From a virus: a DNA stretch of 64,000 nucleotides. How positions within the stretch are numbered: position 1 is the first letter of the stretch; the number at the start of each line of letters is the position of its first letter. The stretch spans positions 1-64,000 of the IMG/VR virus record IMGVR_UViG_3300032677_000017; one strand, given 5' to 3'. The translations under genes were made by a program, and so were the position numbers. The notes beneath the pieces were generated by a model. The model did no database searches. It was given only the letters and a program-made list of their open reading frames with translations, and was not told where the DNA came from. Shown here piece by piece: positions 1 through 7,190 of the stretch.

Positions 1-11
1 GGGGTACGTTG

Positions 12-395
12 TCAGCCAGTAGGCTGGGCGGGGGGCTCCAGAAGGGCCTCCCGCTCTTTTCTTTCTTTTACCCTCTTGGCCTCGGCCGTATAGCTCCTGG
101 CTGGAGTGAGAAGGTGTTGCCGGATGCGTATGGTGGGGATCTTCACTCCCTTCCACCCACGCACGAAAGGGCCGTATTCGAGGAGGCCGGACTTCACCAA
201 GAAATCGACTCTCCGGTTGAGGGTGGTTTCATTTCTCCGAACCCCGAACCCTTCGTTGATGCCAAACTCAATCAGCTTCCTGGGGTTCATGGCGGTGAAT
301 TTTTTCAGGTCGAAGTTGGCCAGCAGGAACACCGTGAAACCAAGTTTCTCGGGACCAAATGAGGCGAGGATCTTGAAGCCTTCCCGGTTTAGCAT
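12..395 (-). CDS. winged-helix-like small DNA-binding protein
   Basis: 127 aa. The central part alternates predicted helices with a run resembling a winged helix (NETTLNRRVDFLVKSGLLEY, about residues 54-73), and the C-terminus is a highly charged helix rich in K/R/E. This suggests nucleic-acid binding, but no named family is recognised. There is no Shine-Dalgarno before the ATG. A TAGAAT box lies exactly 6 nt upstream (402-407), so the mRNA may be leaderless. It diverges from the HicA-like gene at 417. The gene is complete at the window edge, with its stop at 12-14. Confidence 0.6.
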   Translation of the reverse strand: MLNREGFKILASFGPEKLGFTVFLLANFDLKKFTAMNPRKLIEFGINEGFGVRRNETTLNRRVDFLVKSGLLEYGPFVRGWKGVKIPTIRIRQHLLTPARSYTAEAKRVKERKEREALLEPPAQPTG

Positions 396-401
396 AGGGA
401 T

Positions 402-407
402 ATTCTA
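402..407 (-). promoter_or_regulatory. -10 box of a putative leaderless promoter
   Basis: TAGAAT on the minus strand, 6 nt before the ATG at 395, with no Shine-Dalgarno between. Five genes in this window share this spacing. The -35 is not convincing. Confidence 0.35.
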
Positions 408-416
408 GGAGACATC

Positions 417-617
417 ATGAAGGACTGGAAGAATTTTCGATCCATTATGCGAAAGCACAACGGCACCCTGATCCGAACCGGGAGGCATCAGGTCTGGAGG
501 ATTCCAGGGGTGGGGCAATTTTCCGTCTCCGTCTCTCCATCGGACAACAGGGCGGAGATCAACGCTGTCAAACTTGTAGAGAAGGCCCTTCGGCAGCACG
601 GTATCACGGAAAGGTGA
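417..617 (+). CDS. HicA-like small protein
   Basis: 66 aa, preceded by AGGAGA 6 nt before the ATG. The pattern (N-terminal helix, a 'GRHQVWRIPG' hairpin with a central His, then SPSDNRAEINAVKLVEKAL) resembles HicA/dsRBD-fold proteins common in phages, where the His near residue 24 is the presumed mRNA-interferase catalytic residue. No HicB partner is adjacent, so it may be a stand-alone phage protein rather than a toxin. Its 3' end overlaps the convergent gene at 604 by 14 nt. Confidence 0.5.
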   Translation: MKDWKNFRSIMRKHNGTLIRTGRHQVWRIPGVGQFSVSVSPSDNRAEINAVKLVEKALRQHGITER

Positions 618-966
618 CGGGGTTTGTGACGGTGTTAAGCCATGCGCTGTAGGGGTAAATGGTTCCGCATACGCACGAGCAAAGCGGACAGCATATCAGG
701 GCCACCGAGGAGGAGAGGGTGTAATCGTACTCTCTCACAACCAGGGGCTCATCGAAGAAATGAGAGCAGACTCCCGACATCACGCCGGTCTGCTCTGTCA
801 CCGGCTGGCCACTGAAAGGGGCAATGGTGCTGGAGGGATTAACAATCTGCGCTGGAAGGACAGGGGTATTGGCCCCGCCTGGCTGGGTGAATCCCCGGCC
901 GACGCCCGGGAGCCCAAAACCACCGCCGGGATAGTACATGGTCCCCAATTTCCAGCCATTCACCAT
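604..966 (-). CDS. phage protein with Gly/Pro-rich N-terminus and Cys-rich C-terminus
   Basis: 120 aa. The first 60 residues are low complexity (G, P, T, Q). The C-terminal part carries a CCPLCSCVCG cluster followed by an aromatic 'PYSAWLN' tail. I associate this tail with small phage proteins of unknown, possibly virion, function. ATG 966 has a TACAAT box 6 nt upstream and no Shine-Dalgarno (leaderless candidate); an internal ATG at 939 follows GGGG and is an alternative start. It diverges from the HNH gene at 1070, with an operator-like GGTTACCAAAG between. Confidence 0.6.
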   Translation of the reverse strand: MVNGWKLGTMYYPGGGFGLPGVGRGFTQPGGANTPVLPAQIVNPSSTIAPFSGQPVTEQTGVMSGVCSHFFDEPLVVREYDYTLSSSVALICCPLCSCVCGTIYPYSAWLNTVTNPVTFP

Positions 967-972
967 GCAACC

Positions 973-999
973 ATTGTACCTCCATACTGGTTACCAAAG
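973..999. promoter_or_regulatory. divergent promoter/operator region
   Basis: The minus-strand -10 box TACAAT (973-978) lies 6 nt before ATG 966. GGTTACCAAAG (989-999) covers the place expected for its -35. The same CTTTGGTAAC core occurs at 21701, 49634, 59511 and 61640, always in intergenic promoter regions. Confidence 0.45.
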
Positions 1000-1069
1000 G
1001 CATCTTGTGGTTTCTTGGAAAACAAACTATCCTCGGTTTCGACCAGGGAGACGTTTTTGGAGGATGAAG

Positions 1070-1492
1070 ATGGCAACCGTTAGGACGCGCATCCACGGCA
1101 TCTACTCCGCGCTAAAACGGCGGGTTGGCGCGAAGCATTGGCAGTCCGGCAAGCGCAAGGGCCAGTTGCGGCAAGTAGGCGAAGAACTACCCTTCAGCGA
1201 AGCTGAGTTGTTCCGCTGGTATGACGCACAGACATTGACCCGTTGCCCGTTCTGCCTTCAGCCCATCGACGCCCTGAGCGCATCCATCGACCACATGACG
1301 CCCCTGAGCCGTGGCGGGTCGCTTGGCTTGGACAATCTGGAGTGCATCTGCGAACTGTGCAATCGCATCAAGGGCGGATTGACTCGAAGCGAGTTTGCCG
1401 AACTGAGCGAATGGATGATGCGGATTGAACCGCTGGCCCATGCCGATCTGGTGCGCCGTCTCCGGGCCGCGCCGATGTGGAGGCACAGATGA
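1070..1492 (+). CDS. HNH endonuclease
   Basis: 140 aa. CPFCLQPI, then SIDHMTPLSRGG, then NLECICELCNRIKGG form a typical HNH/zinc fold: two CxxC zinc pairs, catalytic His in 'DHMTPLSRGG', and Asn in 'DNLE'. The start at 1070 was chosen because GGAGG (1059-1063) lies 6 nt upstream; the in-frame ATG at 1064 would touch the Shine-Dalgarno. It opens the plus-strand small-gene run, and its stop overlaps the next ATG (ATGA). Free-standing HNH genes in phages are usually homing endonucleases or DNA-processing accessory nucleases. Confidence 0.85.
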   Translation: MATVRTRIHGIYSALKRRVGAKHWQSGKRKGQLRQVGEELPFSEAELFRWYDAQTLTRCPFCLQPIDALSASIDHMTPLSRGGSLGLDNLECICELCNRIKGGLTRSEFAELSEWMMRIEPLAHADLVRRLRAAPMWRHR

Positions 1493-1782
1493 GCCGCAAC
1501 GCTGGCAACGTTGACAGCAGCATCAAGTTCCTCACCGCGCAAGAACTGGCAGCGGAGCGCGATGCACAACGCCTTGAAGACGAGAAAGCGCCGCCCGTCT
1601 GCACCTGCGCCCACAACCATGAACCCTACGAGGGACCGGACGGGCATATGTACATCAGCCAAGACCCAGGCTGCCGCGTCCATCCCGCCAGCTTCAGCCG
1701 GTGGGTGCCTCAGTCGATGGACATTAACCGCTCGTGGTCAAGAGACACGCGCAAACACGCGGCCACCCGGCCAAAGGAATAA
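1489..1782 (+). CDS. small hypothetical protein with CxC...H motif
   Basis: 97 aa, starting at ATG 1489 with GGAGG 5 nt upstream and an ATGA overlap with the HNH stop. A KFLTAQELAAERDAQRLEDEK helix is followed by CTCAHNH...DPGCRVHP, a possible metal site. No family is recognised. Confidence 0.65.
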   Translation: MSRNAGNVDSSIKFLTAQELAAERDAQRLEDEKAPPVCTCAHNHEPYEGPDGHMYISQDPGCRVHPASFSRWVPQSMDINRSWSRDTRKHAATRPKE

Positions 1783-1812
1783 CGCAACATCAACCGTGTA
1801 GTGGAGGAAAGA

Positions 1813-2109
1813 ATGGCAATCACCAAAGGAACCTATGTTATCGTTCGCACTTACAGCGCCGGAGTGTTTGCCGGTACGCTCGCATCCCGCAAGGGAAGGG
1901 AAGTGGAACTCACCAATGCGCGCCGGATATGGTATTGGGATGGCGCTGCTTCACTTTCGCAACTGGCGGCGTTGGGAACATCCAAGCCGCAGAACTGCAA
2001 GTTTCCCGTACCTGTGGGCCGCGTATTGCTTTTGGAGGCAATCGAAATTCTTCCGGCTACTTCCGTTGCCCAAAAAAGCATTGAGGGGGTGAAACCGTGG
2101 GAAGTCTAA
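1813..2109 (+). CDS. DUF6948-type phage protein
   Basis: 98 aa. Residues such as YVIVRTYSAGVFAGTL, NARRIWYWDGAASLSQLA and GTSKPQNCKFP match the DUF6948 family of small phage proteins of unknown function; recognition is from memory. ATG 1813 has GGAGG 5 nt upstream. The next gene starts inside its 3' end in another frame, so the two are probably translationally coupled. Confidence 0.75.
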   Translation: MAITKGTYVIVRTYSAGVFAGTLASRKGREVELTNARRIWYWDGAASLSQLAALGTSKPQNCKFPVPVGRVLLLEAIEILPATSVAQKSIEGVKPWEV

Positions 2110-2456
2110 AGATAGGCTACGGCTCCGGCTACGGCTCCGGCGACGGCTCCGGCTACGGCTCCGGCGACGGCTCCGGCTCCGGCTACGGCGACGGCTCCGG
2201 CTCCGGCTCCGGCGACGGCTACGGCTCCGGCTCCGGCTACGGCTCCGGCGACGGCTACGGCGACGGCTACGGCGACGGCTCCGGCTACGGCTCCGGCTCC
2301 GGCTCCGGCGACGGCTCCGGCTCCGGCTACGGCTCCGGCTACGGCTCCGGCTCCGGCGACGGCGACGGCTCCGGCGACGGCTCCGGCTCCGGCGACGGCT
2401 CCGGCTACGGCTCCGGCTCCGGCGACGGCGACGGCTTTATCATCTTGGAACCATAA
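2097..2456 (+). CDS. (Gly-Ser/Tyr/Asp)n low-complexity peptide
   Basis: 119 aa from GTG 2097 with GGGGGTG upstream. After six residues, GS/GY/GD dipeptides repeat 53 times, ending in a hydrophobic FIILEP tail. The intact frame over 318 nt, the Shine-Dalgarno and the overlap with the DUF6948 gene support translation. I recall similar Gly-Tyr/Ser/Asp tails next to DUF6948/DUF7666-like phage proteins. No function is known; a flexible, surface-exposed or phase-separating peptide is only a guess. Copy number is probably unstable. Confidence 0.6.
   Translation: MGSLKIGYGSGYGSGDGSGYGSGDGSGSGYGDGSGSGSGDGYGSGSGYGSGDGYGDGYGDGSGYGSGSGSGDGSGSGYGSGYGSGSGDGDGSGDGSGSGDGSGYGSGSGDGDGFIILEP
2115..2432. repeat. 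tandem hexanucleotide array, 53 units
   Basis: Perfectly phased GGC(TCC/TAC/GAC) units, 53 in 318 nt. Variation is confined to the second codon of each unit and toggles by single changes (TCC-TAC-GAC). The array lies wholly inside the CDS at 2097. Confidence 0.95.
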
Positions 2457-2506
2457 CCACGACACCCGCTGCACTTCGTGTGTGGCGGGTGTTACAAGGA
2501 AAGCGC

Positions 2507-2554
2507 ATGAGCGGAGACTGCCTGTTTCTGGCCCTGGGCGAGAAGGAGAGATGA
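2507..2554 (+). CDS. 15-aa micro-ORF (possible leader peptide)
   Basis: ATG after AAGGAAAG, ending in TGA at 2552-2554 immediately before the ATG at 2555. It could be a coupled leader peptide for the membrane protein. Too short to prove. Confidence 0.25.
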   Translation: MSGDCLFLALGEKER

Positions 2555-2683
2555 ATGACAAGAGCGCTTACAAGGTTTTTGTCCGGCCTGATGGCTGCCG
2601 GGGTATGGCTTTCGATCCTCGCCGCTTTGTACTTTATCGAATTCTGTGTGTTGTATGGATGGGGATGGTGGAGGAAATTATGA
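2555..2683 (+). CDS. small single-pass membrane protein
   Basis: 42 aa. A basic N-terminus (MTRALTR) is followed by one hydrophobic helix over about residues 9-36 and a basic Trp-rich end (YGWGWWRKL). AAGGAG lies about 6 nt before ATG 2555, and the stop overlaps the next start (ATGA). The topology would suit a small inner-membrane phage peptide, for example an accessory lysis or host-takeover protein; the function is unknown. Confidence 0.6.
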   Translation: MTRALTRFLSGLMAAGVWLSILAALYFIEFCVLYGWGWWRKL

Positions 2684-2913
2684 CTGACGACGCGAATAAC
2701 ATTGGCGAGGCCACTGAAGGCCAGAAGGCGAAGACAAGACCATGCAGGTGGTTCGAAGGACACGACTGGATCTACCTGGGCATCAATCCTGCCGTATACG
2801 GGAAAAGGGGACCATTCGATCCTCGCACCGACGAAGAGAGAACCTATATGGCAAAGACATATGTTTTCTCTCAGTGTGGAGATAATAAGGAAGAGCCATT
2901 GCAGGAGTTTTGA
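2680..2913 (+). CDS. hypothetical acidic phage protein
   Basis: 77 aa, starting at ATG 2680 with GGAGG (2670-2674) upstream. It contains aromatic/charged segments (RWFEGHDWIYLGINP, YMAKTYVFSQCGD) but no recognised family. It lies in the middle of a coupled series, overlapping the stop before it and the start after it. Its coding sequence contains CCGTATACGG (2792-2801), the core of the palindrome found at three gene junctions elsewhere. Confidence 0.6.
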   Translation: MTDDANNIGEATEGQKAKTRPCRWFEGHDWIYLGINPAVYGKRGPFDPRTDEERTYMAKTYVFSQCGDNKEEPLQEF

Positions 2914-3092
2914 TGCGTATAACAGCGAAAAGATGCAGCCAGAAAGTCTTTAGAGCCATACCTGGCGGAGCTAGGGTACAGAAGTGCAACCGCGCCGGAG
3001 AGGTTTTGGAGGATGGCAGGTGCTGGTTCTCTGGCAGGACCATGCCGAACGCGAGCCAAAACGCCTGCCAGCGCATATCCGCTTCCGCATGA
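2913..3092 (+). CDS. small Cys-containing phage protein
   Basis: 59 aa from ATG 2913, sharing one base with the previous TGA (TGATG). The pattern KCNRAG...DGRCW resembles small phage peptides with a 'C..k....GyC..H' knuckle. GCAGGAG lies just upstream. Function unknown. Confidence 0.55.
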   Translation: MRITAKRCSQKVFRAIPGGARVQKCNRAGEVLEDGRCWFSGRTMPNASQNACQRISASA

Positions 3093-3099
3093 CCTGTTG

Positions 3100-3270
3100 A
3101 TGGAATACGGCGAGTCGTGCCTCATTGTCAAGCAGTGCGAGGATATGGAATCACTCGATCTGCTAACCACCGAGCAAAAGGCTTGGGGTGGTCAATGTCT
3201 CATGGTCAAGAAACTCATCGAGCGCATCGCCGAACTTGAGTACAAGTCTAACAATGAGGGCCTTGACTGA
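3100..3270 (+). CDS. small hypothetical protein
   Basis: 56 aa, with two helical segments separated by a GGQCLMVKK turn. The start is uncertain. ATG 3100 follows the previous stop by 7 nt but has a weak Shine-Dalgarno; an in-frame ATG at 3013 has GGAGG directly abutting it but would overlap the previous gene by 80 nt. Confidence 0.5.
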   Translation: MEYGESCLIVKQCEDMESLDLLTTEQKAWGGQCLMVKKLIERIAELEYKSNNEGLD

Positions 3271-3294
3271 GAAGTTGAGAGAGGGGAAAACAGA

Positions 3295-3504
3295 ATGACA
3301 GCCACCGAGGCTATGGACAAAGCCCTGCAAACATTTGGGCGGAGGGCGCACATCTCAGACCGTTTTTGGAGGGAAGACCCCAATCAGAGGTTTTTGGTAA
3401 CGGACTGCGACGAGATCTATGGCATAGGTGCATCCTGGGAAGCTGCATTTGAGGATGCACAGAGCATCACACTGCGAGACAGGACACTTCGGGGAGAGTT
3501 ATGA
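3295..3504 (+). CDS. small hypothetical phage protein
   Basis: 69 aa with GAGGGG 8 nt before the ATG. The sequence reads like a helix-strand-helix fold (EAMDKALQTFG, RFLVTDCDEIYGIGASWEAAFEDA). It is coupled to the next gene by ATGA. The frame contains a TTTTTGGTAACG stretch (3391-3402) similar to the intergenic operator, here probably fortuitous. Confidence 0.6.
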   Translation: MTATEAMDKALQTFGRRAHISDRFWREDPNQRFLVTDCDEIYGIGASWEAAFEDAQSITLRDRTLRGEL

Positions 3505-3752
3505 ACAGGGAACAGATTGAAACCCTCACAGCCAAGAATCATCGCTGTAACCGCAAGACTTGCACCTGTAACTGTGAACGGAGATTTTCCCCAAATGGCG
3601 CTATGATTATCGGCCCGGACCCGCGAGCATGTGTCCCATGCAAGCACTACGTCGGCGAGATCATTCCAGAACCAGGCAAGAAGACCCGTGAATGGTATCA
3701 GGAGAACGATCCGCAATCACTGGTGGATTCGATAAACGGGGCCAACATCTGA
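3501..3752 (+). CDS. small Cys-rich (putative zinc-binding) protein
   Basis: 83 aa. CNRKTCTCNCERRF and ACVPCKHYVGE supply five or more Cys plus His for a zinc site. Upstream is GGGGAGAG, and the gene overlaps the preceding stop (ATGA). No family recognised. Confidence 0.6.
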   Translation: MNREQIETLTAKNHRCNRKTCTCNCERRFSPNGAMIIGPDPRACVPCKHYVGEIIPEPGKKTREWYQENDPQSLVDSINGANI

Positions 3753-3803
3753 GCCGTAAATCTGAGGTTCGAGGTTGGTGGACAGGGTAACGGAGGAGTG
3801 AGC

Positions 3804-3980
3804 ATGGCCTATCATTTGCCGATGTTGCGGATTCGCTGCGAGTGGTGCAAGTTGCTCTTTTCTTGGCATCCGCAGATGGTTGATCTGTGCCGTAAGGGGA
3901 TTCGCCGTTGCTGTGGACCGGCTTGCAGCGCAAGGCTAATCGTATGGGAGAAGTCGAACCGACCTAACAGGGTAAGATAA
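3804..3980 (+). CDS. small zinc-finger-like protein
   Basis: 58 aa from ATG 3804 (GGAGGAG upstream; GTG 3798 is an alternative). The spacing CEWC...CRKGIRRCCGPAC suggests a four-Cys zinc knuckle of the kind seen in short phage peptides that bind nucleic acid or host proteins. Last gene of the plus-strand run. Confidence 0.6.
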   Translation: MAYHLPMLRIRCEWCKLLFSWHPQMVDLCRKGIRRCCGPACSARLIVWEKSNRPNRVR

Positions 3981-4000
3981 GTGTTACCGCAGACAGCGAA

Positions 4001-4019
4001 CCCCCGGCATAGCCGAGGG
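4001..4019. terminator. hairpin between convergent operons
   Basis: CCCCCGGC-ata-GCCGAGGG, seven pairs with one mismatch, in the 73-nt gap between convergent genes. There is no clear T-run on either side, so it may act as a weak bidirectional terminator. Confidence 0.4.
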
Positions 4020-4053
4020 CTGCTGAGAGAAAAGAATAGTTTGATGGGGTAGA

Positions 4054-4437
4054 TCAAACCCCAGACCAGTAGGATTCCATGGCAATGCCGATCTCCTGCC
4101 GGATAAAGTCATCCAAAGGCATGCCAGCCTGCTGCGCCCAGTCATGAACGAGAAGAACCTGGTCGGCGTTTATCGTGACAGGCAGGGTGATGCTTCCATC
4201 CGGCGACGATGACGATCCCGCGATAGGTTTGGCTCCATGCTTGAGAATTGCAACCTGGGCTATCGCCTGATCCCTGGATGACCTTGCCGCCTCCAGCTCT
4301 TCGCGCAGCAGGCGTATTTCCTCAACAGCCAGATCTGGGACCAGGTGAGACCTTTCTTCCTCGTCGCGCACCCTAGCCATCTTCTCCGCAATCTCCGGTG
4401 TAACCTCCACAAATGAAGCACTGGACCGTCTCGACAT
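4054..4437 (-). CDS. coiled-coil protein with possible ribbon-helix-helix C-terminus
   Basis: 127 aa with TGGAGG before the ATG. Residues about 10-65 are a charged, heptad-like helix. After a Ser-rich linker comes ITLPVTINADQVLLVHDWAQQAG, a strand-helix-helix pattern that could be an RHH DNA-binding unit. It could be a small regulator at the 3' end of the lysis operon; not assigned to a family. Confidence 0.6.
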   Translation of the reverse strand: MSRRSSASFVEVTPEIAEKMARVRDEEERSHLVPDLAVEEIRLLREELEAARSSRDQAIAQVAILKHGAKPIAGSSSSPDGSITLPVTINADQVLLVHDWAQQAGMPLDDFIRQEIGIAMESYWSGV

Positions 4438-4448
4438 CTATCCTCCAA

Positions 4449-4646
4449 TCACCGCGAACGCGATGACCCTCTCTTCTTATGATTGCGCCTGGCTGCACGT
4501 TTATTCTTGAGAACCACCGCGATCCTTTGCCGGTCAGCCCTCTTTTTGCCGAACTTCTTTTTGGTTCTCGCGTAGGTCTTGCCCTTGCCGAACTCGCGGA
4601 AATTATCCTTGGTTGCGGATTGCGATGAAGACTCGATCAACGGCAT
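4449..4646 (-). CDS. DUF6496-like basic phage peptide
   Basis: 65 aa, very basic. The pattern 'FREFGKGK...SKK-like linker...KRADRQRIAVVLKNKR' matches the small phage family (DUF6496-like) with 'kefk.GkL.......k.rkQAiAIAl'. AGGAGG precedes the ATG. The role is unknown; nucleic-acid binding is plausible from charge. Confidence 0.6.
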   Translation of the reverse strand: MPLIESSSQSATKDNFREFGKGKTYARTKKKFGKKRADRQRIAVVLKNKRAARRNHKKRGSSRSR

Positions 4647-4679
4647 AACCGCCTCCTGCGAGGATTATATCCCGAACCC

Positions 4680-5156
4680 CTACGCGGAGACAGGGTTGGA
4701 GATGTTCTGGTATTGTCCCAGCAAAGCCTCCATCGAGTGTCCCCCCTGCCCATATGAGTTTCCAGGTAGAGAGGCCCAGATGTTCGAGCAGGCCTCAATG
4801 GCCCCCTGCACATCCCCGGACTCCACCAATGAGACTGCCCCGCGTTCCCTCATCTGCTGAATAGCGACCGCATCCTGGCTGGCAGGAGAGTAGTCGGGAA
4901 GATGCAGTTGCGCCTTATACACATTCCAGTACCGGGCAAGCAACTGATAGCGTCCAGCGGCGGTCGAGATGAGACCTGGACGCACCGTCACCGCGCCGCC
5001 GTGGGCGAAGGGATGGTCTGTATAGTCGGTGAAAATGGACGGCCCGTTGACGCCGGTCACAATCACATCGTAACCGTTGTTTTGGGTGATGGGGCTGGTG
5101 CTGGTGCCCTCCGACCAAGCCACAAGGTCGAGAAACGCTTTCAGTTTTGGATCCAC
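4680..5156 (-). CDS. endolysin, GH104 family (lambda R-like)
   Basis: 158 aa. Cleaves the glycan strand of peptidoglycan at lysis. 'LDLVAWSEGT' with catalytic Glu at about residue 16, 'GRYQLLARYW', 'SPASQDAVAIQQMRERGA' and 'CSNIWASLPG...YGQ' match lambda endolysin R and relatives (GH104 transglycosylase/muramidase). There is no signal peptide, so export depends on a holin; holin-like genes lie at 6966 and 7306. GTG 5156 was chosen because GAAAGAG precedes it and it aligns with the family start; a longer frame to 5216 would overlap the previous gene. Confidence 0.88.
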   Translation of the reverse strand: MDPKLKAFLDLVAWSEGTSTSPITQNNGYDVIVTGVNGPSIFTDYTDHPFAHGGAVTVRPGLISTAAGRYQLLARYWNVYKAQLHLPDYSPASQDAVAIQQMRERGAVSLVESGDVQGAIEACSNIWASLPGNSYGQGGHSMEALLGQYQNISNPVSA

Positions 5157-5184
5157 AGAAACTCTTTCCCGCCGCCTGCATCTC

Positions 5185-5877
5185 CTACTTCGCCAGTATC
5201 GCGACCTTCCACGCAATCTCCAAGCCTGCCATGATTTTCTGCCAGGCAGTCATAGGGCGCGGATGGTCAATCGCCTCTTCCACATGGTCGGACACGCGCT
5301 TGCCGTCCTGCATGATGCTATCCCCTGAAACCGTCATACCTTCCACATGCTGCAAGGTGCGCGGAATGGCCGGATCTGTCACCACCACATCCGCGTCCTT
5401 CACGAAGCCACGAAATTGGCTCAGGACGGGCGGCAGGGCCTCCAATGACTGTTTCCCCTCCCGAAGGTCGGCCGACGCCTCTCCGGTCAACGTGGTGAGC
5501 CCCATGGCCACCGTATGCAGGTCTGCCGATGCCGATGTAAGGGCGGCGGTCGCCCCGGAAATAAGCGCTCCGGTTTGTCTCACCTGGGCCGCTGACTGAC
5601 CCGCCATAATGCCGATATTCTTTTCCGTCTGGCTCAGTTGGGCGATAGGGCCACAGGTCTCTGATCCATGGAACCCGGTGCAGGGCGCGTCAATCTGGTC
5701 CAGGGTTGCGTCCAGCTTGGCGGAGGTGCCGCTGATGGCCTGTAGGGTAACGGTAGCCTGTCGCCCGGTTGCCGCCCATTCCTGCATGGTAAAAGCCGCG
5801 TAGTAGCAGACACCTATGATGGAGAGCAGGGTGAGACAGCAACAGATGCCGATGACGTTTTGTAGGCTGCGATTCAT
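5185..5877 (-). CDS. membrane-anchored coiled-coil protein
   Basis: 230 aa. One transmembrane helix lies near the N-terminus (about residues 10-30, IGICCCLTLLSIIGVCYYAAF), followed by a long Ala/Thr/Ser-rich helical region with heptad character. The start at 5877 overlaps the HNH stop (ATGA). It sits directly before the endolysin, so a role in lysis (spanin- or antiholin-like) is possible, but there is no lipobox and no family match. Confidence 0.6.
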   Translation of the reverse strand: MNRSLQNVIGICCCLTLLSIIGVCYYAAFTMQEWAATGRQATVTLQAISGTSAKLDATLDQIDAPCTGFHGSETCGPIAQLSQTEKNIGIMAGQSAAQVRQTGALISGATAALTSASADLHTVAMGLTTLTGEASADLREGKQSLEALPPVLSQFRGFVKDADVVVTDPAIPRTLQHVEGMTVSGDSIMQDGKRVSDHVEEAIDHPRPMTAWQKIMAGLEIAWKVAILAK

Positions 5878-6302
5878 TGCCTCATACCTCTGCGATATTT
5901 TTCGAACCAAAATTCTACGGGTGTTGGGTCAATAATCAACTTCCCGAACCTCATCAGATGGCGAACATGTGAGTATGTTTTGATTTTTGGGACGCTTCTG
6001 GCAAAGTACGCAAGCACTTGCCGAAAACCCTCTACATCTGATGCCCCCTTCAAAATGTTACAGGCCACGCATGATGGATATAGGTTTTCTCGCCTGTCAT
6101 TTTGCGGAGCAAAGAGTTTGCCGGTGGAGCGCATGTTGGGGTAATTCGACCGAGAAACTTCTCCTGGCACATACACGCTCTCCCGACGCACAGGTTCTAC
6201 ATGGTCAAGATGCCATTTTCCGCTCAGCTCATCGCCGCAGTATGCACATTTGCCGCCAAACATTAAGCGTATAGATTCCCGTTCCGTGGGGCTTATTCTC
6301 AC
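5874..6302 (-). CDS. HNH endonuclease
   Basis: 142 aa. CAYCGDEL, 'WHLDHVEPVRR', then 'NLYPSCVACNILKG' give the two CxxC pairs and catalytic His/Asn of the HNH fold. AAGGAG lies 6 nt before ATG 6302. It follows a strong terminator, so it probably has its own promoter in 6303-6462. Likely a free-standing homing-type nuclease inserted in the lysis region. Confidence 0.88.
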   Translation of the reverse strand: MRISPTERESIRLMFGGKCAYCGDELSGKWHLDHVEPVRRESVYVPGEVSRSNYPNMRSTGKLFAPQNDRRENLYPSCVACNILKGASDVEGFRQVLAYFARSVPKIKTYSHVRHLMRFGKLIIDPTPVEFWFEKYRRGMRQ

Positions 6303-6462
6303 TCCTTGCCGCCTTTGTGTTCACTGGAGCACCGCTGGGCGAGTCGTCCATACCGAGCAGGGAGCGCTAAACTATCGGCTCGTCACAGCGTTACCGCTCA
6401 GAGCCTTTACCCCAAACCACCTTCGCTCCTAGGTGATTAGCATCCCTCGACTCGCCACAGCC

Positions 6463-6499
6463 TAAAAAGACGGGCGGCACCGTCCCAAGCGCCGCCCGT
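6463..6499 (-). terminator. intrinsic terminator
   Basis: On the minus strand, ACGGGCGGC pairs perfectly with GCCGCCCGT around a 12-nt loop and is followed by CTTTTTAGG. It ends the transcript of the gene at 6515. The 6303-6462 stretch beyond it holds no ORF. Confidence 0.85.
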
Positions 6500-6514
6500 G
6501 TGGAGGGGTGCAAC

Positions 6515-6937
6515 TTAGGCCGCAGGAATTGCTGCTGCAATCGCTGCCGCAATCGCGTTCACTTCGCCGACGATCTTTGTCACCGTGGAAACCGACTTGG
6601 GGTTTTTGACGCCAGTATCTGCCAGCAATGTGCTGAGGTTCGATGCCACTGCGCTGAAGACGCTTGCCACGCTGGGCGTTGCGCCGAAGTCGTTAATCAG
6701 GCCGCTGGCTGCGGTGAGATCCGATTGTACTGTTCCGATGATCTTGGCAACCAATGCGCCAGCCGGTTCCCCCGCCTCAAGGGTGACGACGGTTTGCAGG
6801 GCGGGCCCGGCATAGGTCAGGACGGTATCCACGACGCGCTCGATGGTTGGCGCAACGCCTTCGAGCTTGAGAAGCTCTTTCTCGGCCCACGCCGCGAAAG
6901 TATGTTCTGCGTTTACGATGTTGCTGAAGATGCTCAT
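6515..6937 (-). CDS. Ala/Val-rich helical phage protein
   Basis: 140 aa, with GAGAGGAAT before ATG 6937. It is almost wholly helical, with amphipathic Ala/Val/Thr segments and a terminal AIAAAIAAAIPAA. No charged membrane signal is seen, and the family is not recognised. Placed between the holin-like gene and the endolysin, it could be a lysis-accessory or cell-envelope protein. Confidence 0.55.
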   Translation of the reverse strand: MSIFSNIVNAEHTFAAWAEKELLKLEGVAPTIERVVDTVLTYAGPALQTVVTLEAGEPAGALVAKIIGTVQSDLTAASGLINDFGATPSVASVFSAVASNLSTLLADTGVKNPKSVSTVTKIVGEVNAIAAAIAAAIPAA

Positions 6938-6965
6938 ATTCCTCTCGATTCCTGTTACGGTTTTG

Positions 6966-7190
6966 TTACGGTTTAGGGCTTGGGTCAGACTTCACGCCAG
7001 GCAACGGTGAGGCCTGAAGATACCCGGCGGCATGCACGAGAGCCAAGGCCCCGCACACCTCCGCCAGCTTGCCGATTCCCTGATGGAAGTTGAATGTTGT
7101 CGGGTCCACCACAATCAAAGCAACACCACCTGCCGCTGCTGAAATGGTAGCCGAAATAAGCCCTCTGAGCCAAATTAAAAAAGTCTGCAT
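6966..7190 (-). CDS. holin-like small membrane protein
   Basis: 74 aa from ATG 7190 (GGAGAAAG upstream). The first half (FLIWLRGLISATISAAAGGVALIVVDP) is hydrophobic. A 'TFNFHQGIGKLAEVCGALALVHAAGYL' second hydrophobic segment follows, then a short Pro-rich, charged tail. Two-helix topology beside an endolysin without a signal peptide suggests a holin; the TFNF/GIGKL pattern recurs in phage holin-like proteins. Confidence 0.7.
   Translation of the reverse strand: MQTFLIWLRGLISATISAAAGGVALIVVDPTTFNFHQGIGKLAEVCGALALVHAAGYLQASPLPGVKSDPSPKP

Noticed and set aside
2106-2561. Minus-strand AVAGAG-type repeat frame
   Set aside because: Mirror of the hexanucleotide repeat; no start site and its context is the plus-strand operon.
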